A stretch of 64,000 nt of DNA. Source: Fervidobacterium thailandense (GTDB lineage: Bacteria > Thermotogota > Thermotogae > Thermotogales > Fervidobacteriaceae). The translations under genes were made by a program, and so were the position numbers. Below, piece after piece: positions 1 to 8,097 of the stretch. Position 1 is the stretch's first letter, and each line of letters starts with the position of its first letter. The notes under the pieces were generated by a model that was not told where the DNA came from, did not search any database, and worked only from the letters and a program-made list of their open reading frames with translations. Location of the stretch: NCBI RefSeq assembly GCF_001719065.1, contig NZ_LWAF01000002.1, positions 1 through 64,000 of the forward strand, in the 5' to 3' direction.

Positions 1-1309
1 TAGACTGTTCCATGAAATTATGAAAAACCCACCGAATTATTGTATAATTCCTTAAAAAGGGGTACACCCCCCTCCACCCCACGAAAGGAGGTATACCCTA
101 TGCCAAGAAAACTCAACCTTCCTCAAAGACCTTCATGCCCCTACTGCCATCATCCCAAAGTCTACGTCAATTCACGCTACTTCCGCCGTGCTCCTGACGG
201 CTCCCTTACCCAGGTCTTCAGCTTCATCTGCCCTAACTGCAAACGCACTTTCTCCTTCCCAAAGGCCTCTCGCTCACCCAAACCTAACAAGCTCTTCAAC
301 TTCTCCTACCCCAGGTGCCCTCACTGCAACACTACCATGGAAATCTACAAAATTCGCTCTTCTTTCGTCCGTTTCCGCTGCCGCAAATGCAAGTATAAGT
401 CTAACGTTTACTTACTCAAAAACTCCTCTCCTCAAACCAACCCCTTACCTTTCTCCCCAAACTATCCTCTCTTCATCTGCCTTCTTGCCTTCATCCTCTT
501 CTTCTCTAACCTCTCATTCAGACAAATCAGAAACGTCCTATCTCTCAACGGCTACTCCCCGAGTGTTTCTACCATCTACCGCTGGATAAAAGCACTCTCT
601 TCTGCCATCAAGTTTACTCCCATCCATTTTGAGGTCCTTTGTGTCGATGAAAAGTTCGAAAAACTCGCTTCAAAGGGAAAGACCGATACCGTCTATGTCT
701 TTCTTGCTGTCAGTCTTGATAACTACCTGATTGCTAACTTCCGTGTCTCTCTCAACCGTGATACGCTCCAAGCCATCAAGCTAATATTCCCTTGTCAGCC
801 TAAGCTTGTGCTATCTGATGGATTAACCTCATACGCTCAAGCCTGTGAGTATCTAAACATTTCCCACAAAACCATCAGCTCCAGAGTAAATCAAGCGGTA
901 GAATCCAGAAACAGCCTTCTTGCGATGTTCACGCAAATCAGAAGAGGGTTCAAGAAGCTATCAAACGTGATTGAGTACATCAAAGCATTTGTTGTGCTCC
1001 ACAACATCAAGCGGGAGTTGAGAATGCAAGAGCCGGGAGACTGGGTGAAGATACAAAGGCCGCTGGTGGAGTACCTGGTGAATCATTTTGAAGAGCTATT
1101 TGCGTTTGGCTGAGTTGTGGAGCGTGTTGAGTAAATGAAAGTGGAATACAGAAGAAGTTAAGCTGCGAGAGCAGCGGGGATGATGTTTTGGCAAAGCTGA
1201 GGAAAATAGCGCTTTTGAGAGTCAAAAAAGATTTCAAAGACCAAAGTTTTTGTTGGAGACCGGGCGGCATACCCTTTACTATCGTACCCTAATCATATCG
1301 AAGAGTAAC
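1..1309 (+). mobile_element. Insertion sequence, copy A (left end at window edge)
   Basis: This element is almost identical along its length to the copy at 4735-6047. Its left end begins TAGACTGTTCC at base 1, so any target duplication lies outside the window. The right end has lost about 3 bp relative to copy B just after base 1300 and drifts into a degenerate inverted repeat near 1299-1309. It carries one transposase gene. The family is not assigned with certainty: the DDE core looks IS6/IS240-like, but the two N-terminal zinc ribbons and larger size are unusual for IS6. Confidence 0.85.
100..1113 (+). CDS. DDE transposase with N-terminal zinc ribbons (IS copy A)
   Basis: The predicted transposase has 337 residues and should cut and join the ends of its own IS. 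The N-terminal third carries CPYC...CPNC and CPHC...CRKC pairs, i.e. two zinc-ribbon-like DNA-binding modules. An HTH-like stretch (SFRQIRNVLSLNGYSPS) follows. The catalytic core shows D in VDEKF, D in LSDGLTSY and E in NQAVESRNSL. I chose the ATG at 100 because AAAGGAGGT sits 7 bases upstream; an upstream TTG in frame at 40 lacks a site. Base composition changes along the gene: the first two thirds are very pyrimidine-rich on the coding strand, the last third purine-rich. It differs from copy B at only three residues. Likely intact. Confidence 0.85.
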   Translation: MPRKLNLPQRPSCPYCHHPKVYVNSRYFRRAPDGSLTQVFSFICPNCKRTFSFPKASRSPKPNKLFNFSYPRCPHCNTTMEIYKIRSSFVRFRCRKCKYKSNVYLLKNSSPQTNPLPFSPNYPLFICLLAFILFFSNLSFRQIRNVLSLNGYSPSVSTIYRWIKALSSAIKFTPIHFEVLCVDEKFEKLASKGKTDTVYVFLAVSLDNYLIANFRVSLNRDTLQAIKLIFPCQPKLVLSDGLTSYAQACEYLNISHKTISSRVNQAVESRNSLLAMFTQIRRGFKKLSNVIEYIKAFVVLHNIKRELRMQEPGDWVKIQRPLVEYLVNHFEELFAFG

Positions 1310-1463
1310 TAATAGAATGTTATTTGGTGTAGCTCGTTTTTTCAAGCATCGTTTCCCAGCTTACTTTGGACAGGGTAAAACTTGTTTCTTTATATCGTAT
1401 CTTTTGAATCATTATTAGAAGAAAAAACTAACGTGTTTTAAAATGGCAAATTCTTTTCTATTG

Positions 1464-2627
1464 TCAGGTAGATGTTAACTCTAAGAACACTTGAATATAC
1501 TGATTTCCAACATTTTCAGGGGAATATTTATTTATTAATAAGTTGTTGTATGAAGAGTCTTGATTATCATAAACTCTCATGCTTTTTGCTTTTAATATTT
1601 GATTTAACCATTCCATTTCATCCAACGGATTGTTTACAAATAGTATTTTATTGTATCCATTTGTGACTTCAACAATAGCTTCTATGTTAGAAGCAACTAT
1701 AATTGCACCGACTGCAGAAGCTTCTACAGGGGGCATACCAAAGCCTTCAAACACACTTGGAAACAAAAAACAATAACAATGTTTCATTAAAACAAATTTT
1801 TCATCGTCGGAAACAAATCCTGTTGATATAACATTATTTTCCAAACCTTCCTTCTTAATAAATCGCCAAAGATCACTTTCTTTTAGATCCCTCACACCAG
1901 TTATTACCAATTTTGTTGGTAAATCGACTTTTTCTTCTATTATTTTTTTTAAAAGTTTAAGTAAAACTTCTGTGTTCTTGTGTGGTAGCAAGGAACTAAC
2001 GGTGTAGAAATATTCTCCCGGATTTAAGTCTAATCGTCTAAGATATTGACTATGGTCAAGATAAAACCAATCACGATTAGGTACAATGATGGGATCGTAT
2101 ATGACCTTTATCTTTTCTTCGTCAACGTCAAATTGCGAGAGTATATCATTTTTGGTAAAGTTAGATATTGCAACAACAAGATCCGCGTTTTTCAGAGAAT
2201 AGTACCAAGAAAGGGAATACTTAATTCGCTGTAGGCATGTAGCATATTCTGGGTAGTGTCGGAAAAGTAAGTCGTGAAAAGTAACTACTTGTTTGACACT
2301 TTTAATCCTTCTAAGAGGATAAATCGGGGTAGGATGGTAAAGTATATCCAAGTTATACCTTGATGCTAACCTCCCAAAAAAGATATATTGATAGGTTAAT
2401 ACTTCAATAACATTGAATGGATCAACGTTCACATCCACGACTAAGAATTTATCAAGTCCGTCCCACTGTTTTAAATATTTTATAGATTTTCTATTAACGA
2501 AAACAATAAATTCTATATCATCAGCCGTCTTTAACTGACTGAATCCAGAAATTAAATTTTTGGCAAATTGCTCAACTCCACCCATCTTCTTTGGTTTTAG
2601 CCATAATAAATTAATTCCAACTCTCAT
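1464..2627 (-). CDS. Family 4 glycosyltransferase (GT-B fold)
   Basis: Predicted 387-residue cytoplasmic enzyme that adds a sugar from a nucleotide-sugar donor during exopolysaccharide repeat-unit assembly. The N-terminus has the GG-containing acceptor-domain loop (MGGVEQFAKNL). The C-terminal donor domain shows SLLPHKN, TGFVSDDE and the GT4 signature FPSVFEGFGMPPVEAS, whose E-x7-E pattern binds the nucleotide sugar. The start ATG follows a GGAGGGTAAAG site. It is the last gene of the minus-strand polysaccharide locus and lies between IS copy A and a decayed glycosyltransferase gene. The coding sequence is AT-richer than the upstream export genes, which suggests separate acquisition. The linkage and sugar cannot be read from sequence. 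Confidence 0.85.
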   Translation of the reverse strand: MRVGINLLWLKPKKMGGVEQFAKNLISGFSQLKTADDIEFIVFVNRKSIKYLKQWDGLDKFLVVDVNVDPFNVIEVLTYQYIFFGRLASRYNLDILYHPTPIYPLRRIKSVKQVVTFHDLLFRHYPEYATCLQRIKYSLSWYYSLKNADLVVAISNFTKNDILSQFDVDEEKIKVIYDPIIVPNRDWFYLDHSQYLRRLDLNPGEYFYTVSSLLPHKNTEVLLKLLKKIIEEKVDLPTKLVITGVRDLKESDLWRFIKKEGLENNVISTGFVSDDEKFVLMKHCYCFLFPSVFEGFGMPPVEASAVGAIIVASNIEAIVEVTNGYNKILFVNNPLDEMEWLNQILKAKSMRVYDNQDSSYNNLLINKYSPENVGNQYIQVFLELTST

Positions 2628-2656
2628 CTTTACCCTCCTAATTATAATTAATTGTG

Positions 2657-2716
2657 TAGACTATTCTACGAAAATATGAAAACCATCCGAACCAGTTGTA
2701 TAATTCTTTAAATCTG
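2657..2716 (+). mobile_element. Relic of the left end of the 1.3-kb IS
   Basis: The 60 bases starting TAGACTATTC align with the first 60 bases of IS copies A and B, including the shared TTGTATAATTC motif, with scattered substitutions. No transposase follows. This is an old solo end left after deletion of the rest of an element. It sits between an intact glycosyltransferase gene and the truncated 3' end of a broken one, so the deletion probably removed the missing glycosyltransferase C-terminus too. Bases 2717-2920 show nothing else I can identify. Confidence 0.7.
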
Positions 2717-2920
2717 TTTTTTGGAGAGTTCAGAAATGTTTTATTCTTAATGGTTACTTTCCTAGTCTTTCTACTATCTTGGGTTGCAGCTCTTTCATTT
2801 CCTTTACCCACATATCCTTATTTTTATCCTTAATTTTACTGTCTCCCTCGCTCCACCTCTGTTAAAAGTGATTACATATGTTCCACAAGATAGTTTGATG
2901 AAGTATTTCAGTCCTTTTCA

Positions 2921-3625
2921 TTATTCCCATTCGCTTGCCATACTCAGGATCACGAACTTTCCCTCAAGACCGTAGCGTTTTCTGAAATCACTCGGTGTGG
3001 GTTTGAAAATGTCCGTGTCTATGCCGTTTGGAATCACTTCAACCGGGTACTCTTTGAGAAACGATTCTTTTACAAGATTCGAAAGCCAGCGAGATGGAGC
3101 AACAATTATTACGCGCCTCAACCCCGTGAAGAGTTCTTTTTTTGCGTTCACAGTTCTGCTTGGAGTTGTCAAAAAGCCAGCTTGCGTGGTATCGACCTTT
3201 TTGTGGAAACTTGTGACATCCTGTTTTCCACCTATCCCATCCTACGTAGTTAAAATGCACGAATGCCCAGTGAACTCAGCAATCGTTGAGTGCCCAAACA
3301 ACAGGCTTCTGTTTGCTTTTCAAGTAATTGAAGAGTATTGTAGATGTAAGATGTCTGGGTTTATCTCATCGACCTTCTTTAAAAACTCCTTCGTTGCCCT
3401 CCACAAGCCAAATCCATGGGAATCAAAGAGTCGGGTTTTCAATACGTGCAAGTAAAGATCCAGACTGTTTCCTATCCTTATTGCCTCCGGGCATCCGATA
3501 GTCGGTGGACGGCCAAAGGCTACATAGCTCTGATGTCCGTTTTTAACTAATACCTTGTGTATATCCAGTACGATCCTTCCGGTGCTTCTCCGTCCACAAA
3601 CGGAGTTTATTTGGAGTATCTTCAT
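2921..3625 (-). pseudogene. Decayed family 4 glycosyltransferase
   Basis: Three fragments in different frames add up to the N-terminal two thirds of a GT4 enzyme. The 5' part (3320-3625) starts MKILQINSVCG and ends at a stop after DILHLQYSSIT. A middle part around 3170-3310 reads WALNDC, then HFNYVGWDRWKTGCHKFPQ. A third frame (2921-3172) reads RRVIIVAPSRWLSNLVKES and EVIPNGIDTDIFKP, typical of the GT-B linker region. At least two frameshifts, an internal stop and a small deletion separate them. The C-terminal donor domain is gone. The original start overlaps the fcl stop as ATGA, showing translational coupling before decay. The product is not expected to be functional. Confidence 0.8.
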
Positions 3626-4710
3626 TCTCGTGAGTCACCACTCACAACGTACTGTTTATAGGTATTGCGAAGACCATCGTCAAGAGAAATTTTTGGCTGC
3701 CATCCAAATTTTATCATTGTTGATATGTCGAGAAGTTTCCGAAAGACTCCATCAGGTTTTGTAGAATCTTTTGAAATATACCCATGGAATTCGGTAATTT
3801 TGGCAATCTTGTAAAAAAGATCGCTAAGTTTTATATCTTCGCCAACACCGACATTTACAAAGTAGTCTGGGGAAACTTTCCTAAGCTCGTTAGCATCAAC
3901 GTTTTCCATCAAATATACACAGGCATCCGCTAAATCGTCAACATGCATAAACTCTCTATAAACTTCCCCAGAACCCCAAACCGTTACTTCACCGTATTTA
4001 ACACCTACTTTTTCAAGAACTCTAATTATGCTGTCCTTGTCGTCGATGTTCAGCTCTTTTTCCAACCCGAACCCAATTGGGTAGCGGGTCAAATCTCTCT
4101 TTATACCGTCCCAATCATCGTTCATGAGGAGCTTGCCGAGGTGAAATTTTCTGATAAGCGCTGGTATAACATGCGCCGTCTCAAGGTTGTAGTTGTCGTT
4201 CGGACCGTAAAGATTCGTTGGCATGACTGAAATGAAATTCGTACCATACTGTTCGTTAAAGTACCTGCAAAGTTTTATAGCCGATATTTTAGCTACTGCA
4301 TATGGTTCGTTTGTTGGTTCAAGAGGTCCCGTTAGCAAGTACTCTTCCTTCATCGGTTGTGGAGCGTTTTTGGGGTAAATGCACGAAGAACCAAGATTCA
4401 AAAGTTTTTTCACTCCGTACCTGTACGAAGCTTCTATTACATTTGCGGCGATCATTATGTTTTGGTAAATAAAATCAGCCTTGTACGTACTGTTCGCAAG
4501 TATTCCTCCCACCTTTGCGGCCGCCAAAAACACGTACTCTGGCCTTTCCTTTTCAAAAAACTCCCTTACCGCTCTCTGATCCGTCAAATCAAGTTCCTGG
4601 TGCGTTCTAAGAACCAAGTTGTTATAGCCTTTTTCTACGAGCTTCCTGACTATAGCGCTGCCAACCATTCCTCTGTGACCAGCGACATAAATCTTCGCTG
4701 ATTTTTCCAT
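3622..4710 (-). CDS. fcl: GDP-L-fucose synthase
   Basis: The 362-residue SDR-family epimerase/reductase converts GDP-4-keto-6-deoxy-D-mannose to GDP-L-fucose with NADPH, the step after Gmd. The dinucleotide-binding motif GHRGMVG is at residues 11-17, the SSCIYP segment at 108-113 and the catalytic YAVAK at 137-141. It is about 40 residues longer than the E. coli enzyme; the extra part is an insertion after the KFHLGKL segment. A good site (AAGAGGTGAAATT) precedes the ATG. Before IS copy B inserted, this gene started 24 bp after the gmd stop, so the two formed one transcription unit. Expression now depends on readthrough or an IS-borne promoter. Confidence 0.93.
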   Translation of the reverse strand: MEKSAKIYVAGHRGMVGSAIVRKLVEKGYNNLVLRTHQELDLTDQRAVREFFEKERPEYVFLAAAKVGGILANSTYKADFIYQNIMIAANVIEASYRYGVKKLLNLGSSCIYPKNAPQPMKEEYLLTGPLEPTNEPYAVAKISAIKLCRYFNEQYGTNFISVMPTNLYGPNDNYNLETAHVIPALIRKFHLGKLLMNDDWDGIKRDLTRYPIGFGLEKELNIDDKDSIIRVLEKVGVKYGEVTVWGSGEVYREFMHVDDLADACVYLMENVDANELRKVSPDYFVNVGVGEDIKLSDLFYKIAKITEFHGYISKDSTKPDGVFRKLLDISTMIKFGWQPKISLDDGLRNTYKQYVVSGDSRE

Positions 4711-4726
4711 AATTTCACCTCTTAAG

Positions 4727-4734
4727 CAATTTCA
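4727..4734. repeat. Target-site duplication of IS copy B (left)
   Basis: The 8-bp sequence CAATTTCA here is repeated at 6048-6055, immediately outside the other end of the element. An 8-bp duplication suits IS6- and IS1595-type elements. The repeat on the right contains the complement of the gmd TGA stop codon. Confidence 0.75.
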
Positions 4735-6047
4735 TAGACTGTTCCACGGAATTATGAAAAACCCACCGAATTATTGTATAATTCCTTAAAAAGGGGTACA
4801 CCCCCCTCCACCCCACGAAAGGAGGTATACCCTATGCCAAGAAAACTCAACCTTCCTCAAAGACCTTCATGCCCCTACTGCCATCATCCCAAAGTCTACG
4901 TCAATTCACGCTACTTCCGCCGTGCTCCTGACGGCTCCCTTACCCAGGTCTTCAGCTTCATCTGCCCTAACTGCAAACGCACTTTCTCCTTCCCAAAGGC
5001 CTCTCGCTCACCCAAACCTAACAAGCTCTTCAACTTCTCCTACCCCAGGTGCCCTCACTGCAACACTACCATGGAAATCTACAAAATTCGCTCTTCTTTC
5101 GTCCGTTTCCGCTGCCGCAAATGCAAGTATAAGTCTAACGTTTACTTACTCAAAAACTCCTCTCCTCAAACCAACCCCTTACCTTTCTCCCCAAACTATC
5201 CTCTCTTCATCTGCCTTCTTGCCTTCATCCTCTTCTTCTCTAACCTCTCATTCAGACAAATCAGAAACGTCCTATCTCTCAACGGCTACTCCCCGAGTGT
5301 TTCTACCATCTACCGCTGGATAAAAGCACTCTCTTCTGCCATCAAGTTTACTCCCATCCATTTTGAGGTCCTTTGTGTCGATGAAAAGTTCGAAAAACTC
5401 GCTTCAAAGGGAAAGACCGATACTGTCTATGTCTTCCTTGCCGTTAGCTTCGATAACTACCTGATTGCTAACTTCCGTGTCTCTCTCAACCGTGATACGC
5501 TCCAAGCCATCAAGCTAATATCCCCTTGTCAGCCAAAGCTTGTGCTATCTGATGGATTAACCTCATACGCTCAAGCCTGTGAGTATCTGAACATTTCCCA
5601 CAAAACCATCAGCTCCAGAGTAAATCAAGCGGTAGAATCCAGAAACAGCCTTCTTGCGATGTTCACACAAATCAGAAGAGGGTTCAAGAAGTTATCGAAC
5701 GTGATTGAGTACATCAAAGCATTTGTTGTGCTCCACAACATCAAACGGAAGTTGAGAATGCAAGAGCCAGGAGACTGGGTGAAGATACAAAGACCGCTGG
5801 TGGAGTACCTGGTGAATCATTTTGAAGAGCTATTTGCGTTTGGCTGAGTTGTGGAGTGTGTTGAGTAAATGAAAGTGGAATACAGAAGAAGTCAAGCTGC
5901 GAGAGCAGTAAGGGTGATGTTTTGTTAAAGCTGAGAAAAACAGCGTTTTTGAGAGCCGAAGGATGATTTCAAAGACCGAGATTTTTGTTGAGGACCGAGC
6001 AGTATACCCTTTAATATCGTACCCTAATCATATCGTCGAACAGACTC
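4735..6047 (+). mobile_element. Insertion sequence, copy B (complete)
   Basis: The complete element is 1,313 bp. Left end TAGACTGTTCCACGG matches the reverse complement of the right end, GAGTCTGTTCGACGA, at 12 of 15 positions. It is flanked by 8-bp direct repeats, so insertion was by transposition and is probably fairly recent. It lies between gmd and fcl in the opposite orientation to both. About 1.3 kb of near identity to copy A suggests recent duplication within the locus. Confidence 0.9.
4834..5847 (+). CDS. DDE transposase with N-terminal zinc ribbons (IS copy B)
   Basis: This 337-residue transposase matches copy A except for three substitutions: L to F in the AVSLDN segment, F to S in KLIFPC, and E to K in HNIKREL. 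The zinc-ribbon cysteine pairs and the D, D, E catalytic residues (VDEKF, LSDGLTSY, NQAVES) are all kept. The ATG at 4834 follows the same AAAGGAGGT site. As the element has clean ends and a target duplication, this copy is the better candidate for an active element. It runs antisense to the polysaccharide operon and could interfere with fcl expression. Confidence 0.87.
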   Translation: MPRKLNLPQRPSCPYCHHPKVYVNSRYFRRAPDGSLTQVFSFICPNCKRTFSFPKASRSPKPNKLFNFSYPRCPHCNTTMEIYKIRSSFVRFRCRKCKYKSNVYLLKNSSPQTNPLPFSPNYPLFICLLAFILFFSNLSFRQIRNVLSLNGYSPSVSTIYRWIKALSSAIKFTPIHFEVLCVDEKFEKLASKGKTDTVYVFLAVSFDNYLIANFRVSLNRDTLQAIKLISPCQPKLVLSDGLTSYAQACEYLNISHKTISSRVNQAVESRNSLLAMFTQIRRGFKKLSNVIEYIKAFVVLHNIKRKLRMQEPGDWVKIQRPLVEYLVNHFEELFAFG

Positions 6048-6052
6048 CAATT

Positions 6053-7213
6053 TCATTGGTTTATCCTCTCATTTCTCCATTTCTCTTTTATCGCGAGTTT
6101 TAGGTCATGCTTAACCATGATTCTCACAAGTTCTTCAAACGTCACTTCAGGTTTCCAACCAAGTTTTTCACGAGCTTTTGAAGCATCTCCTACCAACAGT
6201 TCCACTTCTGTTGGTCGAAAGTACCTTGGATCTACCTCTACAACGACATTCCCCGGCTTTAAATGCGAAACGTCTAGTTTATAATTTGCAAGATCAGGAT
6301 GTTGTTTTTGCAGTTCCAGGATCTGCGAAGACAACTTATCAGTATTTACTGATTTTATAACTCCCTTCTCTTCTATCCCTTCGCCCACCCATTCAATCTT
6401 GATACCCAGTTCGAGAAAAGCTCTTTCACAAAATTCTCTGACACTATGCATCTCTCCTGTTGCCAAAACGTAATCATCTGGTTCTGGCTGCTGGAGCATA
6501 AGCCACATACCCCTTACGTAGTCTTTTGCATATCCCCAGTCTCGCTTTGCGTTAAGGTTCCCAAGATACAGTTTTTTCTGCGTTCCAACGAGAATCCTTG
6601 TAGCCGCTCGTGTGATTTTTCTTGTGACAAACGTCTCTCCCCTTCTTTCGGATTCGTGGTTAAAAAGGATTCCGTTGCAAGCAAATATGCCGTAAGCCTC
6701 GCGATAGTTTACAGTTATCCAATAAGCGTACAATTTCGCCACAGCGTACGGACTTCGAGGATAAAATGGTGTAGTTTCTTTTTGAGGAATTTCTTGAACT
6801 TTTCCAAAAAGTTCAGAAGTGCTGGCTTGGTAGAACTTAACCTTTTTTTCCATTCCAAGTAATCTAATCGCTTCTAAAAGTCTAAGCGTTCCAAGTGCAT
6901 CCGCGTTTGCCGTGTATTCGGGAGTTTCGAAAGAAACCTTAACGTGGCTCTGCGCACCGAGGTTATATATTTCATCCGGCTCAATTTCTTTTAAGAGTCT
7001 TATCAAGCTTGTGGAATCTGTCAAATCACCATAATGCAGAAAAAACCTGTCAGTTTCATGCGGATCCCGGTATAAGTGCTCTATTCTGGCGGTGTTAAAA
7101 GACGAGCTTCTTCGGATAATGCCATGAACTTCGTATCCCTTTTCAAGAAGGAATTCGGATAAAAAGCTACCGTCTTGACCTGTGATACCCGTAATTAAGC
7201 ACCTTTTCACCAA
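6053..7213 (-). CDS. gmd: GDP-mannose 4,6-dehydratase
   Basis: The 386-residue extended SDR enzyme converts GDP-D-mannose to GDP-4-keto-6-deoxy-D-mannose, the first step to GDP-L-fucose (or GDP-rhamnose). The NADP-binding motif TGITGQDG is at residues 8-15, the RR pair at 34-35 lies in the cofactor-binding segment, and the catalytic set STSELFG (131-137) plus YAVAK (156-160) is complete. An expanded linker near residues 280-320 makes it slightly longer than the usual 350-375. Its TGA stop codon lies inside the 8-bp target duplication of IS copy B, so the protein is intact although the transcript is interrupted directly downstream. Partner of fcl across the IS. Confidence 0.95.
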   Translation of the reverse strand: MVKRCLITGITGQDGSFLSEFLLEKGYEVHGIIRRSSSFNTARIEHLYRDPHETDRFFLHYGDLTDSTSLIRLLKEIEPDEIYNLGAQSHVKVSFETPEYTANADALGTLRLLEAIRLLGMEKKVKFYQASTSELFGKVQEIPQKETTPFYPRSPYAVAKLYAYWITVNYREAYGIFACNGILFNHESERRGETFVTRKITRAATRILVGTQKKLYLGNLNAKRDWGYAKDYVRGMWLMLQQPEPDDYVLATGEMHSVREFCERAFLELGIKIEWVGEGIEEKGVIKSVNTDKLSSQILELQKQHPDLANYKLDVSHLKPGNVVVEVDPRYFRPTEVELLVGDASKAREKLGWKPEVTFEELVRIMVKHDLKLAIKEKWRNERINQ

Positions 7214-7224
7214 ATGGCCCTCCC

Positions 7225-8096
7225 CTAATACAAGTCTCTAAGCAGTTCTTCTACCTTGAACTTCTTAAATATGAACTTCGTTTTTAGACTCAGCCATAAC
7301 TTCCACAACATCTTTCCAAAAACCGCTAACCACGGTGGAGAAATTGATACCTCTCTTGCAATTTTGTAGCACTCAAGATTTGCCTTGAGAATATGCATGA
7401 TGTTCTTATTGCTCGTTCCACCAAGGGAAAAAACCGTTAGAAATTCATTGACGTATATAACATTCTCAGCAAGCTGAAAAACAAGCCAAAGAACTTTTAT
7501 ATCAGACGCAATTTTATAAGTAGTATCAAATCCCTGGATTTCATTTAGCCATGTTTTTTTATGAATGTACTTCCGTGTGGTGGATGCCATCCAAATTTTA
7601 ATCTTGCTTTGAGAAATTTCCCTGAGATAAAAAGTCTTTTGACAATTAAGCGTCCTCTCTTTCTTTTTACCATGACTTGATTGCCATAGAGAATGTCTGG
7701 CTTATATTCTATCAAATTTCGTAGAATTAATTCTATCTTTTCTGTGATAAGCACATCTCCTGCTCCTAGTACTAGTACGTATTCCCCATTTGAGATCTTT
7801 AAGCCCTTATTAAGCGCATCGTAAATACCGTTGTCTGGTTCTGAAATAAACTTATCAACGACATTTAAGCCTGCGAAATACTCGATGATCCTTCTTGTGT
7901 TGTCGCTTGAATTTCCGTCAATAACAACACATTCTAAATAGACTCCGTTATTATGGAAGAATTGCTTGGCTTTCATCACACTCTTTAGGGTTTCTGTAAC
8001 CTGTTGTTCGACATTGAAAGTAGGTATTATAACGGAAACCAAAGGACCACGATTTTCAATTTGTGCAATTTTTTGGAAACTCTCAAATTTGTTCAA
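7225..8096 (-). pseudogene. Family 2 glycosyltransferase split by a frameshift at an A7 run
   Basis: The two halves join into one ~290-residue GT-A glycosyltransferase. The 5' frame (TTG start at 8096, GAGG site overlapping the upstream stop) encodes the nucleotide-binding fold: VSVIIPTFNVEQQ, VVIDGNSSDNT and EPDNGIYDALNKG, ending HPPHGSTFIKK then HG and stop. In the next frame the sequence carries on with TWLNEIQGFDTTYKIASD, the expected acceptor-binding part. The switch falls in seven A's (7554-7560 as T on the plus strand); one extra A restores the frame. It may be a real mutation, a sequencing error or transcriptional slippage at the homopolymer. WcaA/WcaE-like enzymes of colanic-acid loci are the closest type I recognise. 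Confidence 0.75.
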
Positions 8097-8097
8097 T

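Noticed and set aside
188-589. 133-codon frame rich in Ser, Pro, Thr and Leu inside IS copy A (also at 4922-5323 in copy B)
   Set aside because: It is a shifted frame of the pyrimidine-rich transposase region, has no ribosome binding site, and is identical in both copies only because the IS is.
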